64,000 bases of DNA from Zavarzinia marina (GCF_021568905.1 NZ_JAKGSB010000005.1:186001-250000); one strand, 5' to 3'; counted from the first letter of the stretch, positions 26,458 through 36,715 are shown. A program made the numbers and translations. The notes: generated by a model from the letters alone, not told the origin.

Positions 26458-28029
26458 ATGAAACAACCTCCGATGCCTGCAGGGACAGGACGCGGCGATC
26501 GCGGCAGCCAGACCTTGGCCGCCGCATTCTCCGCCGTGGTGCGCCATGTCGACGACGGCATCGTGATCGTCGACGACGACGACCGCATCGCCTCCATCAA
26601 CCGGTTTCTGGCCAGGGCCGCCGGCGTCGCCGAGAGCGAGGCCGTCGGGCGCCGGGCTTCCAGCCTGATCGGCTGGACCGAAGCCGACGCAACCACGGCG
26701 AAGCCGCTCACCACGTCTGTCGTCCTGCGGACGGACCAGGGCGACCGGCGGTGCGCCGCCGTCGTCCTGCCGGTCGAGCGCGAGAACGGCGGCCGTCTGC
26801 GCATCGTCATCGTCCACGAGCCTGCGGAACCGGCGCCAGCCGCCCTGTCGGATTTCGAGCGGCGCGTCCTCGACATCCTGCGCCGGCAGCGGGCGACGGG
26901 GCCGGCCGCCGGAACCTCCGGCCATATCGAAGTGATCATGATCGACGCCGTGAAGCAGCACATGGGGCCGCGCTGGCGCACCGTTTCCGAACGGGTCATG
27001 GGCGTCGCCGCCACGATGATCGAGCAGCGGCTCGCCCTCGGCGAAGCCTGCACCCGCATCGCCGACACCAGTTTCATCGTCGCCTTCGCGACCCGCGACC
27101 TGGACGAGGCGGCTCGCCGCGCGGAGGCGATCGCGGCCGATATTCTCACCCACCTGCTCGGCGACAGCGAGGCCGCCGGCAATTTCGTGGTGAATGCCAG
27201 CGCCGCGCCGCTCGACGAATGGCCCGTCGGCGATCCGTCGGTCGGCGGCGGCACCCTGCGGCATGCGGAAGCGGGCCTCGACCTGCGCATCGCGGCCAGC
27301 CGCGACAGCTATCGCGAGCGTGTGGCGCGCGGCATCGCCGCCCTGATCCGGGATGCGGGACTTTCATGCCGGGTGGTGCTGCGCCAGGGCCGGGCCTCGG
27401 GCCTGCTGCTGGCCGAGCTCGATGCCGCCTCGCTCGCGGCGGAAGCGGGTCTGCGGCAGGCGGGGGTCTTTCCGCGCACGCATCCCGAGGTCGGGTTGCT
27501 GCGCCTCACGCTGTCCATCGACCGTCTCTACCGCGCGCTCGACGAGATCCATGGCCCGCCGCCGGTCATGGTGGTGCCCCTGTCGTTCGCCATGCTTTCG
27601 GACCGCCACGGCGTGGAGCAATTCCTGGCCCTGGCGCGACCCCTGCCGCCCGCCCTGCGCCGCCAGCTGATCCTGATGGTGACGGGTCTCGCCCGCGATA
27701 CGCCGCGGTCCCGCCTGACCGACATCGCCCAGCGTCTGGCACCGTTCTGCCGCCGCGTCAGCGCCGCCATCGACGGACTGGACGATGCGCCGATCGACTA
27801 TCCCGATTTCCGTCCCACCGGACTCCTGGTCCAATGGACGCCGGACCTCGCCCAGGAAATCCGGCAGAACGGCGATCGTCTGCGCCGGCTGTCGGCGCGG
27901 GCGCATCGTCACAATTGCCTGATCGTGGTCCAGGGCGCCGCCGACGCCCTGGACCGGAAACGCCTCGAGGCCGAGTTCGCCGTGGACCTTATCGTCGACG
28001 AAGCCGCGCCCGAAAAACCGACGGAGTGA
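26458..28029 (+). CDS. PAS-domain protein with degenerate cyclase/EAL-like regions
   Basis: The 523-residue protein starts with a PAS domain (VVRHVDDGIVIVDDDDRIASINRFLARAAGVAESEAVGRRASSLIGW). A middle region (IEVIMIDAVKQHMGPRWRTVSERVMGVAATMIEQRLALGEACTRIADTSFIVAF) has the spacing of a GGDEF-type domain but lacks the GGDEF residues. The C-terminal third has an EAL-like layout ending FAVDLIVDEAAPE without the EAL catalytic residues. No membrane segment is evident. I infer a sensory or scaffold protein that has lost nucleotide chemistry; the domain assignments beyond PAS are weak. It is followed 5 bases later by a secreted protein gene. Confidence 0.75.
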   Translation: MKQPPMPAGTGRGDRGSQTLAAAFSAVVRHVDDGIVIVDDDDRIASINRFLARAAGVAESEAVGRRASSLIGWTEADATTAKPLTTSVVLRTDQGDRRCAAVVLPVERENGGRLRIVIVHEPAEPAPAALSDFERRVLDILRRQRATGPAAGTSGHIEVIMIDAVKQHMGPRWRTVSERVMGVAATMIEQRLALGEACTRIADTSFIVAFATRDLDEAARRAEAIAADILTHLLGDSEAAGNFVVNASAAPLDEWPVGDPSVGGGTLRHAEAGLDLRIAASRDSYRERVARGIAALIRDAGLSCRVVLRQGRASGLLLAELDAASLAAEAGLRQAGVFPRTHPEVGLLRLTLSIDRLYRALDEIHGPPPVMVVPLSFAMLSDRHGVEQFLALARPLPPALRRQLILMVTGLARDTPRSRLTDIAQRLAPFCRRVSAAIDGLDDAPIDYPDFRPTGLLVQWTPDLAQEIRQNGDRLRRLSARAHRHNCLIVVQGAADALDRKRLEAEFAVDLIVDEAAPEKPTE

Positions 28030-28034
28030 CCGCC

Positions 28035-28454
28035 ATGCGTATCTTTGCCCTCCTCGCCACGCTCGCCCTCGCCGCGACGCCGTCGCCCGCGGCCTTCGCC
28101 GCCGGCGGGCCGGCCGGCCGCTACCAGGTGGACGTCGATGCCACCTATCGGGCCCTGGACGAGGCCGGCGCGGCCACGCCGGGGATGCACGACACCCTGA
28201 CCAAACAGCGCGACATGATGTTCCTGTCGTTCGACGGCGACCGATTCTCGCTGATCGCCGGGCCCGGGCTCGGCGGCGGCACCAAGGGAACCTGCCATTG
28301 GACGCTCAGCAGCGACGTCTTCGTCTTCGACGATTGCCGCAACGATCAGGGCGGCGCCTTTTCGGTCGACGGCGTCATCCGCTATCTCGCCGAAGAGGAC
28401 ATGCTGATGATCGAAGGCAATCTGGCCGTCCCGGTCCGCTACAGCCGCCGATAG
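28035..28454 (+). CDS. Secreted protein of unknown function
   Basis: The 139-residue protein has a standard signal peptide (MRIFALLATLALAATPSPAAFA, cleavage near AFA-AGG). The mature part has YQVDVDATYRALDEAG, MHDTLTKQRDMMFLSFDGDRFSL and two cysteines (CHW and DDCRND) likely to form a disulfide in the periplasm. I do not recognise a family. It lies 5 bases after the PAS protein and may be co-transcribed. Confidence 0.82.
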   Translation: MRIFALLATLALAATPSPAAFAAGGPAGRYQVDVDATYRALDEAGAATPGMHDTLTKQRDMMFLSFDGDRFSLIAGPGLGGGTKGTCHWTLSSDVFVFDDCRNDQGGAFSVDGVIRYLAEEDMLMIEGNLAVPVRYSRR

Positions 28455-28488
28455 GCGGCGGCCGCGGCGGATCGGGAGCGGTCCGGCG

Positions 28489-31400
28489 TCAGGCGGCGGC
28501 CGTGGCCGCCTGTTCCGCCGCCCGCGCCAGATGGTCGGCGATGACGGGGCCGATGTCCGCCAGCACCCCGGTCTCCATCATCTCGTGGTGATGGCATGCC
28601 ACCGCCAGCACGCTGGGGGTGCCGATCAAACCGTCCCAGGCATCGGGCTGATGGTGCACGATGTCGTCCATGGCCGCGGTCTTGCCCTCGGTCGCGCGGA
28701 TCAGCAGGGCGGGCTGAGCCAGGCTGCCCGACGCCAGGGGGTGCGGCGCGAAGGATTGGGCGAGCTGCAGATTGTTGGCGATCGCCGCGCGCATATTGTC
28801 GAACAGGGCGGGATTCTTCCGCCCCATGCTCTGCACCAGCGGAATCGAATAGACGTCGTAGAGCGCGCAGACATGGTCGGCCAGCGCCGACAGGGTTTCC
28901 GGCGGATCGTCTATGTCGTGCCCGACATAGGCAAGGGCGGCGCGCACGTCCTCGGCCTCGGTCCGGGTCTTGCCCTGAACATAGGTATAGCTGTCGAGCA
29001 TGCACAGGAAGGCGACGCTTTCGCCCTCCGCCTCGAGCAGATGGGCGATCTCCTGGGCGACCAGGCCGCCGAAGGACCAGCCCAGCATGTGATAGGGGCC
29101 GTGGGGCTGGATCGCGCGGATCTGCGCCAGATAGTCCCGGGCCATGTCGGGGATCGAAGCGTAGAGCGGCGCCGGGCTGGACAGGCCGGGAACCTGAAGG
29201 ACATGGACCGGGCGGTCCTTCACATGGCGCAGCAGGCCGGCATAGCTCCAGCCGAGCCCGACCACGGGGTGGATGCAGAACAGCGGCGCCCCGCTGCCGG
29301 ACGATTGCAGGGTCAGCAGCGGGGTGAAGGGGTCATGGTCCGCCGCCTTCTCGATCTCTTCGGCGAGGCCGGCGATGGTCGGCTTGGTGAAGACCGCGCC
29401 CAGCGGGATCTCCAGGGCGAAGCGCGCCTGCAGGGTGGAGATCATGCGTGCCGCCTGGATGCTGTCGCCGCCCAGATCGAAGAGATTGTCGTGGATGCCG
29501 ACCTTCTCCACCTCGAAGATCTCGGCCCAGAGAGTGGCCAGGGTCTCTTCCGTCGGCGTGCGCGGCGCGACATAGGCGGCACGATCCTGCCATTCGGGCT
29601 TGGGCAGGGCGGCGCGGTCCAGCTTGCCGTTGATCGACAGGGGCAGGGCGTCGAGGGTGACGAAGGCCGCCGGGATCATGTAGTCCGGCAGGCGTTCCGC
29701 CAGGCGGGCGCGGAGTTCGCCCGCCTCCGGCACGGCGCCGACCAGATAGGCGACCAGCATCTTGCCGCGCCCCGGCTCCTCGCGGAGGATGACGACGGCG
29801 CGCTCGATACCGTCGAGGGCGAGAAGGGCGGATTCGATCTCCCCCGCCTCGACCCGGAAGCCGCGGATCTTGATCTGGAAATCGGAGCGGCCGAGATATT
29901 CGAGGACGCCGTCCTCGCGCCAGCGCGCGATGTCGCCGGTCTTGTAGAGCCGGCCCCCACCGAGGGGATCGGCGCAGAAGGGATCGGCGACGAAACGCTC
30001 GGCCGTCAGCTCCGGCCGGTTCAGATAGCCATCGGCGAGGCCGAGACCGCCGATGTAGAGATCGCCGGGCACGCCCACCGGCACGCGCTGCATGGATTTG
30101 TCCAGCACGTGAACCGTGGTGTTCCAAACCGGCCGGCCGATGGGCGGCGAGTCGAGATCGCCGCCGTCCAGCGCCATGGCGGTCGACCAGATGGTGGTCT
30201 CGGTCGGGCCGTAGAGATTGAGGACGGGGCCGCCCAATTCGCGCATCAGCCGGGCCAGGGCGCCGGGCAGGGCCTCGCCGCCGACCATGGCCTTCAGGCC
30301 CTTCACGCTCTCCAGGTGATCGGCCAGCAGCGCCTGCCACAGGGACGGCGTCGCCTGCATGACGGTCGCCTTCTGGGCCTGGATCGACAGCGCCAGCAGG
30401 CGCGGATCGCGCACCACGTCGCGCGGGGCGACGATCACCGCGGCACCGATCGCCAGCGGCATGAAGAGTTCGAGGGCGGCGATGTCGAAGGCGATGGTGG
30501 TGACCGCCATCAGCCGGTCGCCCGGCCCGATGCCGCAGAAGTCGGCATAGGTCAGCAGGCAGTTGGTCAGGGCGCGATGCGGGATGACCACGCCCTTGGG
30601 CCGTCCGGTGGAGCCCGAGGTGAAGATGACATAGGCGGTATCGGCGCCGGACAAGGCGCCGCGCTCGGGCGCCGTCGCCGGCTGGCCGCCGGTCGCCACC
30701 TTGTCCAGAAGGAAGAGCGGCGGCGCGCCTTCGGGCAGCGCGGCGGCGATCTCGCTCGTCGTCACCATCAGCGCGGCGGCCGCATCCTCGAAGGTCATGG
30801 CGAGGCGGGCCGGCGGCGCCCCGGCATCGAGCGGCAGATAGGCGCCGCCCGCCTTGTGGATGGCGATCAGGGTCGTCACCAGATGCTCGTCGCGCGGCAG
30901 GGCGACCGCGACCAGACTGCCCGGCCCGATGCCGCGCGCCTTCAGCACATGGGCGAGGCGGTTGGCCGCCGCGTCGAGCGCGGCGTAGCCGACGGCGCGG
31001 TCCGCGACGACGACGGCCGGGGCGTCCGGGGTCTTTTGGGCGCGGGCCTCGAACAGGTCGATCCAGGGCGCGTCCGGCACGTCGTGACGGGTATCGTTCC
31101 ACGGCCCCGCCATCAGGGCGCGTTCCTCGGGGTCGAGGATGTCGAAGCCCGACAGCGGCGCGTCGGGCGCCGCGACGGCGGCCTCGACCAGCCGATTGAG
31201 GCGCGTCAGATGGGCGTTCAACTCGTCCATGTCGTAGAGGCCGGGATTGGCGTCGACGTCGATGCGCAGGCCCTGGCCGTCGTTCCGGTCGTAGACGAAG
31301 ATGGTGATGTCCTCGATCGAGCCGTTGGACAGGTTGTGCGGCGTCGAGGTCGCGTCACCGAAGCGCAGGTCGTAGTGGAAGGGTTCGATATTGATCGCGG

Positions 31401-32475
31401 TCCACGAGATCTGGCGGTTGTCGCTGGTCAGGCCGAGGTCGCGGCGCACGTCCTCGAAGCGGTACTGCTGGTGGCGCAGCGCGTGCAGCACGGTCTTGCC
31501 GGTCTGCTGCATCAGTTCGTCCAGGGTCTGGCGCGGCGACATGGCGAGACGGATGGTGACCGCATTGGCCATCAGACCCGGCACCCGGCGCAGCGCCGCA
31601 TTGGTGCGCGCCGTCACCGGCATGCCCAGCACCAGGTCCTCCGACCCGGTGGCGCGATGGATATAGGCCGCCAGCAGCGAGATCAGCGCCTGGGGCAGGC
31701 TGACCGAGCGGGCCTTGGCCAGTTCCTGCAGGCGGGCCGTCAGTTCGGCCGAAAGATGGCCGGTCGCGCGCTGCAGACCGCCGGTCGCCTGGCCGCGCCG
31801 GCGCGACAGGGAGATCGGCTCCGGCAGATCCGCCAGATGTTCCATCCAGTACTGGCGGTCGCGCTCGAAGCGGGGCGAGGCGCGATAGCGCGCCTCGTGC
31901 TCGTTGATCTCGGCGAAATGGCCGAAGTCGCAGGGCTCGGGCTCCCGGTTCTCGACCAGGGCGCAATAGAGTTCGGACATGCGCCGCGCGATCAGCCCGC
32001 CGGAGAAGCCGTCGAGCACGATGTGATGGCAGCGGTGCATCCAGAAATACTTCTCCGGTCCCGCCTTCACCAGGGCGATCACCCACAGGGGATCGCGCGC
32101 CAGGTCCACGGGCCGGCTCAATTCGTCCATCATCCAGGCGAAGGCGGCGGCGCGGGGGTCCGGGGCGGCGCTGACGTCGACGAAGGGCAGTTCGCGGTCG
32201 AAGCGGTCGGAAATCGCCTGATAGGGCACGCCGTCCTGCTCGACGATGGCGACGCGGGCGGTCTCGGCCTCGGCGGCCAGCTGATACATGGCGCGCAGGA
32301 ACAGTTCCTCGTCGACCGCACCATGAATCTCCAGGCATTCGGCGATGTTCACCACCGCGTCCGGCGGCGCGATCTTGTGAGCGATCCACAGTCCGCGCTG
32401 GGCGACCGAAAGGGGCAGCAGCCGTAATCCGGCATGTTCCTCGAAATCGGTGTGATGCCTGTCGAAGCTGTTCAT
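28489..32475 (-). CDS. Single-module nonribosomal peptide synthetase (C-A-T-TE)
   Basis: The 1328-residue protein has EntF-like order. The condensation domain carries HHIVLDG at residues 150-156. The adenylation domain has IFTSGSTGRPKG near 615, NLYGPTETTIWS near 753, TGDIARWREDG and the NGKLDR lysine. The carrier domain has LGGDSIQ near 1008, with the phosphopantetheine serine. The thioesterase has GWSFGG near 1133. All catalytic motifs are intact. The binding-pocket region begins FDIAALELF; I do not assign an amino acid. The start at 32475 is the first Met before the family N-terminus, with a weak purine site. There is no MbtH, PPTase, transporter or partner synthetase next to it. Confidence 0.93.
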   Translation of the reverse strand: MNSFDRHHTDFEEHAGLRLLPLSVAQRGLWIAHKIAPPDAVVNIAECLEIHGAVDEELFLRAMYQLAAEAETARVAIVEQDGVPYQAISDRFDRELPFVDVSAAPDPRAAAFAWMMDELSRPVDLARDPLWVIALVKAGPEKYFWMHRCHHIVLDGFSGGLIARRMSELYCALVENREPEPCDFGHFAEINEHEARYRASPRFERDRQYWMEHLADLPEPISLSRRRGQATGGLQRATGHLSAELTARLQELAKARSVSLPQALISLLAAYIHRATGSEDLVLGMPVTARTNAALRRVPGLMANAVTIRLAMSPRQTLDELMQQTGKTVLHALRHQQYRFEDVRRDLGLTSDNRQISWTAINIEPFHYDLRFGDATSTPHNLSNGSIEDITIFVYDRNDGQGLRIDVDANPGLYDMDELNAHLTRLNRLVEAAVAAPDAPLSGFDILDPEERALMAGPWNDTRHDVPDAPWIDLFEARAQKTPDAPAVVVADRAVGYAALDAAANRLAHVLKARGIGPGSLVAVALPRDEHLVTTLIAIHKAGGAYLPLDAGAPPARLAMTFEDAAAALMVTTSEIAAALPEGAPPLFLLDKVATGGQPATAPERGALSGADTAYVIFTSGSTGRPKGVVIPHRALTNCLLTYADFCGIGPGDRLMAVTTIAFDIAALELFMPLAIGAAVIVAPRDVVRDPRLLALSIQAQKATVMQATPSLWQALLADHLESVKGLKAMVGGEALPGALARLMRELGGPVLNLYGPTETTIWSTAMALDGGDLDSPPIGRPVWNTTVHVLDKSMQRVPVGVPGDLYIGGLGLADGYLNRPELTAERFVADPFCADPLGGGRLYKTGDIARWREDGVLEYLGRSDFQIKIRGFRVEAGEIESALLALDGIERAVVILREEPGRGKMLVAYLVGAVPEAGELRARLAERLPDYMIPAAFVTLDALPLSINGKLDRAALPKPEWQDRAAYVAPRTPTEETLATLWAEIFEVEKVGIHDNLFDLGGDSIQAARMISTLQARFALEIPLGAVFTKPTIAGLAEEIEKAADHDPFTPLLTLQSSGSGAPLFCIHPVVGLGWSYAGLLRHVKDRPVHVLQVPGLSSPAPLYASIPDMARDYLAQIRAIQPHGPYHMLGWSFGGLVAQEIAHLLEAEGESVAFLCMLDSYTYVQGKTRTEAEDVRAALAYVGHDIDDPPETLSALADHVCALYDVYSIPLVQSMGRKNPALFDNMRAAIANNLQLAQSFAPHPLASGSLAQPALLIRATEGKTAAMDDIVHHQPDAWDGLIGTPSVLAVACHHHEMMETGVLADIGPVIADHLARAAEQAATAAA

Positions 32476-33174
32476 TCTCTCGTCCCCCGGTCTTCCCAAG
32501 CGACCGCCAGCCGGTCCCTGCCGCCGAAAGTCATCCGCAACCGGAGCCCGGATCGGCCGGCGGCGCCGATGCGCCCCCTCCGATCGCCTGACCCGGCGTC
32601 CGCCTGATCGATGTTCTCGATCGATGCTCTCGCCCGTTGCCCGTGTCGTCCGCCACCCCTGAGGCCGATGCCCGTGGCCCGGCACCCGTTTTTGCCTTTT
32701 CTTTCGCCCTGCCGCCCGTTCCGGCCCGCCGGTATGGATGCGACCGGGCTTCATCCAGACTAAGCAGGGTTTAAATCCAACTCCGATATTAATTGCATCC
32801 ATTATAGGGTTAATGAATTGCAACTTCAGCGGATTGGAATCTGACCCGCGCCTCTCGACTATGGTGGCTCGTCTTCGCTGCGATGCAACAGCTTATCGTC
32901 ACCGGAAATGATTTTACAGGTATGACTATATTCAAGATTGAAAATTCGATCTGGTGTAGGTGGTGGTTGCAGTAGAAATGCCACCGGTGGATTTTCCGAC
33001 GCGACGGAAGCCGGCGCGCCGCGATGGCGCCGATTCGGATCCGTTAATCATTATTTGGGAATATAACGGCCCATTATAGGTCGAAATGGGTCTGTTTTTG
33101 GGTTAATCGCGCGGGCCCCAACCGTAAGCTACGCCTCGGCAAGCAAGGGTTTGAACGGCAGGGGGCCAAGCGTG
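32476..33174. other. 699-bp non-coding region between divergent NRPS and TadG-like genes
   Basis: No coding-like frame was found on either strand. From about 32760 to 33110 the base composition is clearly AT-richer than the flanks. It contains CCATTATAGG twice (32799-32808 and 33071-33080; minus strand reads TATAATGG) and a 13-base tandem repeat, GATCGATGYTCTC (32606-32618, 32619-32631). It probably holds both divergent promoters and a ~330-base NRPS leader. Confidence 0.7.
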
Positions 33175-35103
33175 ATGCGTATCTTCGGCGCCGGAACGGC
33201 ACGAGACGAAAGAGGCGCGGCGGCGATCATTCTCGCCATCGCCCTGCCGCTGCTGATCCTGGCGACCGCCTTCGTCGTCGACCTCGGCTACGGCTATTTC
33301 GAAAAGCAGCGCCTGCAGGATGCCCTCGATCTGGCGGCAATGTCCGCCGCGCGCGAATTGGACGGCGGTGCCGACGAGCGCGGCCGGGCGCGCACCGCGG
33401 CCGTGGCCACACTGGACGACAATGGCTTCGACGTGGCCGCGATCGACCGGATGCTGTTCGGCCGCTACCGCGCGGGCCGTCCCGTCGGCAGCCGGTTCCA
33501 GGCCGAGGCGGACACCGGCACCTCGCCCAACGCCGTTCAGATTCAGGGCGTCTCGAGTTCGCCGCGCTTCTTCTCGCGCATGATCGATGACGGCGATCTT
33601 GGCGTCGACGCGGTCTCGACCGCCATGACCACGGGGCGTCTCGCCGTGGTCCGTATCGGCAGCGGCCTCGCGGAACTCAAGGGCGGCCTGTTGAATGCGA
33701 TCCTCGGCGCATTGCTCGGCGGTAACGTCGACCTGACGGTGCTCGACTACAACGGCCTGCTCGGCGCCAATATCGAACTGCTGTCGTTCCTCGATGAATA
33801 CGCGATCCGCGTCGGTCTCGAGGCGGGTGACTACGACGGCCTTCTCAGCGCCGATGTTTCGGTGCTCGGCGTGCTCGGTGTGGTCGCCGACATCGCCCAC
33901 AATGCCTATGACGGCGACCCGACGGCGATCGCTCTCGGCATCGGTCTCGGCGATGCCTTTCCCGGCATCAACAAATTGCCCCTTCTCGACATCGAGAACG
34001 TCAACATCAAGCTCGGCGACCTGCTCGGCATCGGCATCGGCACCGTGGATTCGGGTCTCGCGATTCCGATCAACGTCTTCGATCTCATCACCGCCGGCAT
34101 CTTCGCCGCCAGCACCACGCCGAACGAGACGGGGCAGCACGCCCTGGGCGTCTCGCTCGACACATTCCTCGGCGCATCGCTGCATGTCTCGATCGTGGAA
34201 CCGCCGCAGCCGCCCACGGGCTATCGTGTCATCACGGAAGAAGACATCAGGAATGGCGACAACCTGCTGCGCACCTCGCAGATCCGCCTTCTTCTTCGGG
34301 TCGACTGGCAAGGGCCGCTCACCGGCGTGCTCTATCTCGTCAACGGCATTCTCGACGCGCTCCAGATCCTCGGTCTCGATGTCGATCTGCTGCCGACCTA
34401 CGGCCCCAACGCCAACGAGAATCTGAGCATCGGTGTCAACGTCGGCTACGGCGAGGTCAGGGTGACCGAACTCGGATGCGAGGCCGAAGACGGCCCCGAC
34501 CGCCATGTCGGCATGGACGTGGATACGGGCGCCGTCTCCGCACACGTCGGCCAGATCGATCCGGACGATTTCCTGTCGAACGATACCGAAGCCCACGCGG
34601 ATCCGTTCCGCGTCCTCGGGCTCAGCTACAATCTCTGGGGCCTGATCAATCCGCCGATCGATATCCTCTCGGTCGACATTGGGGTCAATCTCCCGGTCGG
34701 GGCGCCGACCGCCAGCATCGACATGGCGGCGAGCGACCTTACCGACGGCGAAGCCTTCGCCGACCTCGCCGCCCTGTTCGATCAGCCCGGACAGGCGCCG
34801 GACAGCGAAGCCTTTCCGAGCAGCGCCTCCATCGGCACCACGGACATCATCACGACCCTGGGCCAGAATCTGCGCGATGCGCTCGGCCTGCAGCTCGGCG
34901 GCTATTTGGGGGAATATGTGCTGCAGCCCCTGGTCGATCTCGTCACCCTCCTCGTCGGCGATTTCCTGATCGGCACGGTGCTCGGGCCCCTGCTCGATGC
35001 CCTGGTCGACCTTCTGCTCGATATCCTCGGCATTCGCGTCGGCACGACGGATGTGGCGGTGATCGATCTTTCCTGCGGCACGCCGAGGCTCGTGCTGCCC
35101 TGA
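33175..35103 (+). CDS. TadG-like pilus-assembly-related protein
   Basis: The 642-residue protein begins with the TadG/TadE-type segment DERGAAAIILAIALPLLILATAFVVDLGYGYFEKQRLQDALDLAAMSAARELDG, a short cytoplasmic tip plus one membrane helix and an amphipathic helix. The rest is an exported, Leu/Gly/Asp-rich domain with repeated phrases such as LTVLDYNGLLGANIELLSFLDE and DYDGLLSADVSVLGVLG, and only three cysteines. No other tad/flp genes are in this window. The ATG at 33175 has AGGGGG upstream; a TTG at 33151 is open. It probably sits in the inner membrane with a large periplasmic part. Confidence 0.85.
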   Translation: MRIFGAGTARDERGAAAIILAIALPLLILATAFVVDLGYGYFEKQRLQDALDLAAMSAARELDGGADERGRARTAAVATLDDNGFDVAAIDRMLFGRYRAGRPVGSRFQAEADTGTSPNAVQIQGVSSSPRFFSRMIDDGDLGVDAVSTAMTTGRLAVVRIGSGLAELKGGLLNAILGALLGGNVDLTVLDYNGLLGANIELLSFLDEYAIRVGLEAGDYDGLLSADVSVLGVLGVVADIAHNAYDGDPTAIALGIGLGDAFPGINKLPLLDIENVNIKLGDLLGIGIGTVDSGLAIPINVFDLITAGIFAASTTPNETGQHALGVSLDTFLGASLHVSIVEPPQPPTGYRVITEEDIRNGDNLLRTSQIRLLLRVDWQGPLTGVLYLVNGILDALQILGLDVDLLPTYGPNANENLSIGVNVGYGEVRVTELGCEAEDGPDRHVGMDVDTGAVSAHVGQIDPDDFLSNDTEAHADPFRVLGLSYNLWGLINPPIDILSVDIGVNLPVGAPTASIDMAASDLTDGEAFADLAALFDQPGQAPDSEAFPSSASIGTTDIITTLGQNLRDALGLQLGGYLGEYVLQPLVDLVTLLVGDFLIGTVLGPLLDALVDLLLDILGIRVGTTDVAVIDLSCGTPRLVLP

Positions 35104-35197
35104 TCGGGGGCTCCGGCCCGGTCCGCAGGGACATCGGGGCTGGCCATCGGCGGTCTCCGGGGTTTAGATCGGATTCGTGCCAAGGGACGATGCCGAT

Positions 35198-36700
35198 ATG
35201 AACACCCTCACCGACGACACGCCGGTGGTCGATCTCGGCCTCCGCTTCGACAATTCCTATGCCCGTCTGCCGGACCGCTTCCATGCCCGGCAGGTGGCGG
35301 CGCCGGTGGCGAAGCCGCGCCTGATCCGCCTCAACCGGGCGCTGGCCGACAGTCTCGGCCTCGCGGACGGGCTCGACGAGGCGGATCTGGCCGCCGTCTT
35401 CGCCGGCAATGCCGTGCCGCGCGGCGCCGAACCGCTGGCCCAGGCCTATGCCGGCCACCAGTTCGGCAATTTCGTGCCGCAGCTCGGCGACGGCCGCGCC
35501 CTTCTCCTCGGCGAGGTCCTGGACCGGGATGGCAGGCGCTTCGACCTCCAATTGAAGGGGGCCGGCACCACGCCCTTCTCGCGTCAGGGCGACGGCCGTG
35601 CCGCCCTCGGCCCGGTGCTGCGGGAATATGTCGTCAGCGAGGCGATGCACGCCCTCGGCATTCCGACCACGCGGGCGCTCGCCGCCGTCACCACGGGCCA
35701 GCCGGTGCTGCGCGAAGGCCTGCTGCCCGGCGCGATCCTGACCCGGGTCGCGGCCAGTCACATCCGGGTCGGGACGTTCCAGTATTTCGCCGCCCGGGAC
35801 GATCAGGCGGCGATCGCGCTGCTGATCGATCATGTGATCGCAAGGCATTACCCGGATCTCGCCGCCGCACCCAACAGGGCGCTGGCGCTTCTCGAAGCGG
35901 TGATGGAACGCCAGGCGGCGCTGGTCGCGCGCTGGCTGCACGTCGGTTTCATCCACGGCGTCATGAATACCGACAACATGGCGATCTCGGGCGAGACCAT
36001 CGATTACGGCCCCTGCGCCTTCATGGACGAATATGATCCCGCCACCGTATTCAGTTCCATCGACCGCCAGGGGCGCTATGCCTATGCCAATCAGCCGGTG
36101 CTGGCCCATTGGAACCTGGCCCGGCTGGCGGAATGCCTGCTGGAACAGATGGACCCGGACCAGGAGAAGGCGGTCGCCATGGCGACCGAGGCGCTGGGAC
36201 GTTTCGCCGATCTGTTCCGGGGCTACTGGCTGGACGGCATGTTCGCCAAGATCGGCATCGCCGCGCCGGCGGAAGGGGACAATACCCTGGTGCAGGGCCT
36301 GCTGGACGTCATGAAGGACGGACGGCCCGACTACACGCTGACCTTCCGCGCGCTTTGCGACGTGGCGGAACGGCCGGACGAGACGGGGCCCGTGCGGAAC
36401 CTCTTTCTCGGCATGGAGGGGATCGACGCCTGGCTGTCGCGCTGGAGCGCACGGCTTGCGACGGACGGGCGGGCGCCGGCGGCGATCGCGTCGGCCATGC
36501 GAGCCGCCAATCCCGCCTTCATCCCCCGCAATCACCGGGTCCAACAGGCGATCGATGCCGCCATGAGCGGCGATTTCACGCCTTTCCACCTGCTGGTGGA
36601 CGTGCTGTCCCGGCCCTTCGACGATCAGCCGGAAAACATGGCGCTGACCACGCCGCCCGAAGCGGACGAACGCGTGCTCAAGACCTTCTGCGGCACCTGA
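35198..36700 (+). CDS. selO: Protein adenylyltransferase SelO
   Basis: SelO is a pseudokinase-fold enzyme that transfers AMP to Ser, Thr or Tyr of redox-related proteins. The 500-residue product has [66 protein letters not shown] and the metal/catalytic region [29 protein letters not shown]. All are intact and length is typical. The bacterial protein lacks selenocysteine. A GTG at 35177 is an alternative start. It converges on gloA. Confidence 0.95.
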   Translation: MNTLTDDTPVVDLGLRFDNSYARLPDRFHARQVAAPVAKPRLIRLNRALADSLGLADGLDEADLAAVFAGNAVPRGAEPLAQAYAGHQFGNFVPQLGDGRALLLGEVLDRDGRRFDLQLKGAGTTPFSRQGDGRAALGPVLREYVVSEAMHALGIPTTRALAAVTTGQPVLREGLLPGAILTRVAASHIRVGTFQYFAARDDQAAIALLIDHVIARHYPDLAAAPNRALALLEAVMERQAALVARWLHVGFIHGVMNTDNMAISGETIDYGPCAFMDEYDPATVFSSIDRQGRYAYANQPVLAHWNLARLAECLLEQMDPDQEKAVAMATEALGRFADLFRGYWLDGMFAKIGIAAPAEGDNTLVQGLLDVMKDGRPDYTLTFRALCDVAERPDETGPVRNLFLGMEGIDAWLSRWSARLATDGRAPAAIASAMRAANPAFIPRNHRVQQAIDAAMSGDFTPFHLLVDVLSRPFDDQPENMALTTPPEADERVLKTFCGT

Positions 36701-36715
36701 TCACCAGACGCCGGT

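Noticed and set aside
28531-32427. A 1298-codon plus-strand open frame
   Set aside because: It mirrors the NRPS gene; all recognisable motifs are on the minus strand.
32476-32823. N-terminal extension of the NRPS frame to 32823
   Set aside because: The extension is Arg/Gly/His-rich without family resemblance and its first part lies in the AT-rich promoter-like region. The condensation domain begins right after the Met at 32475.
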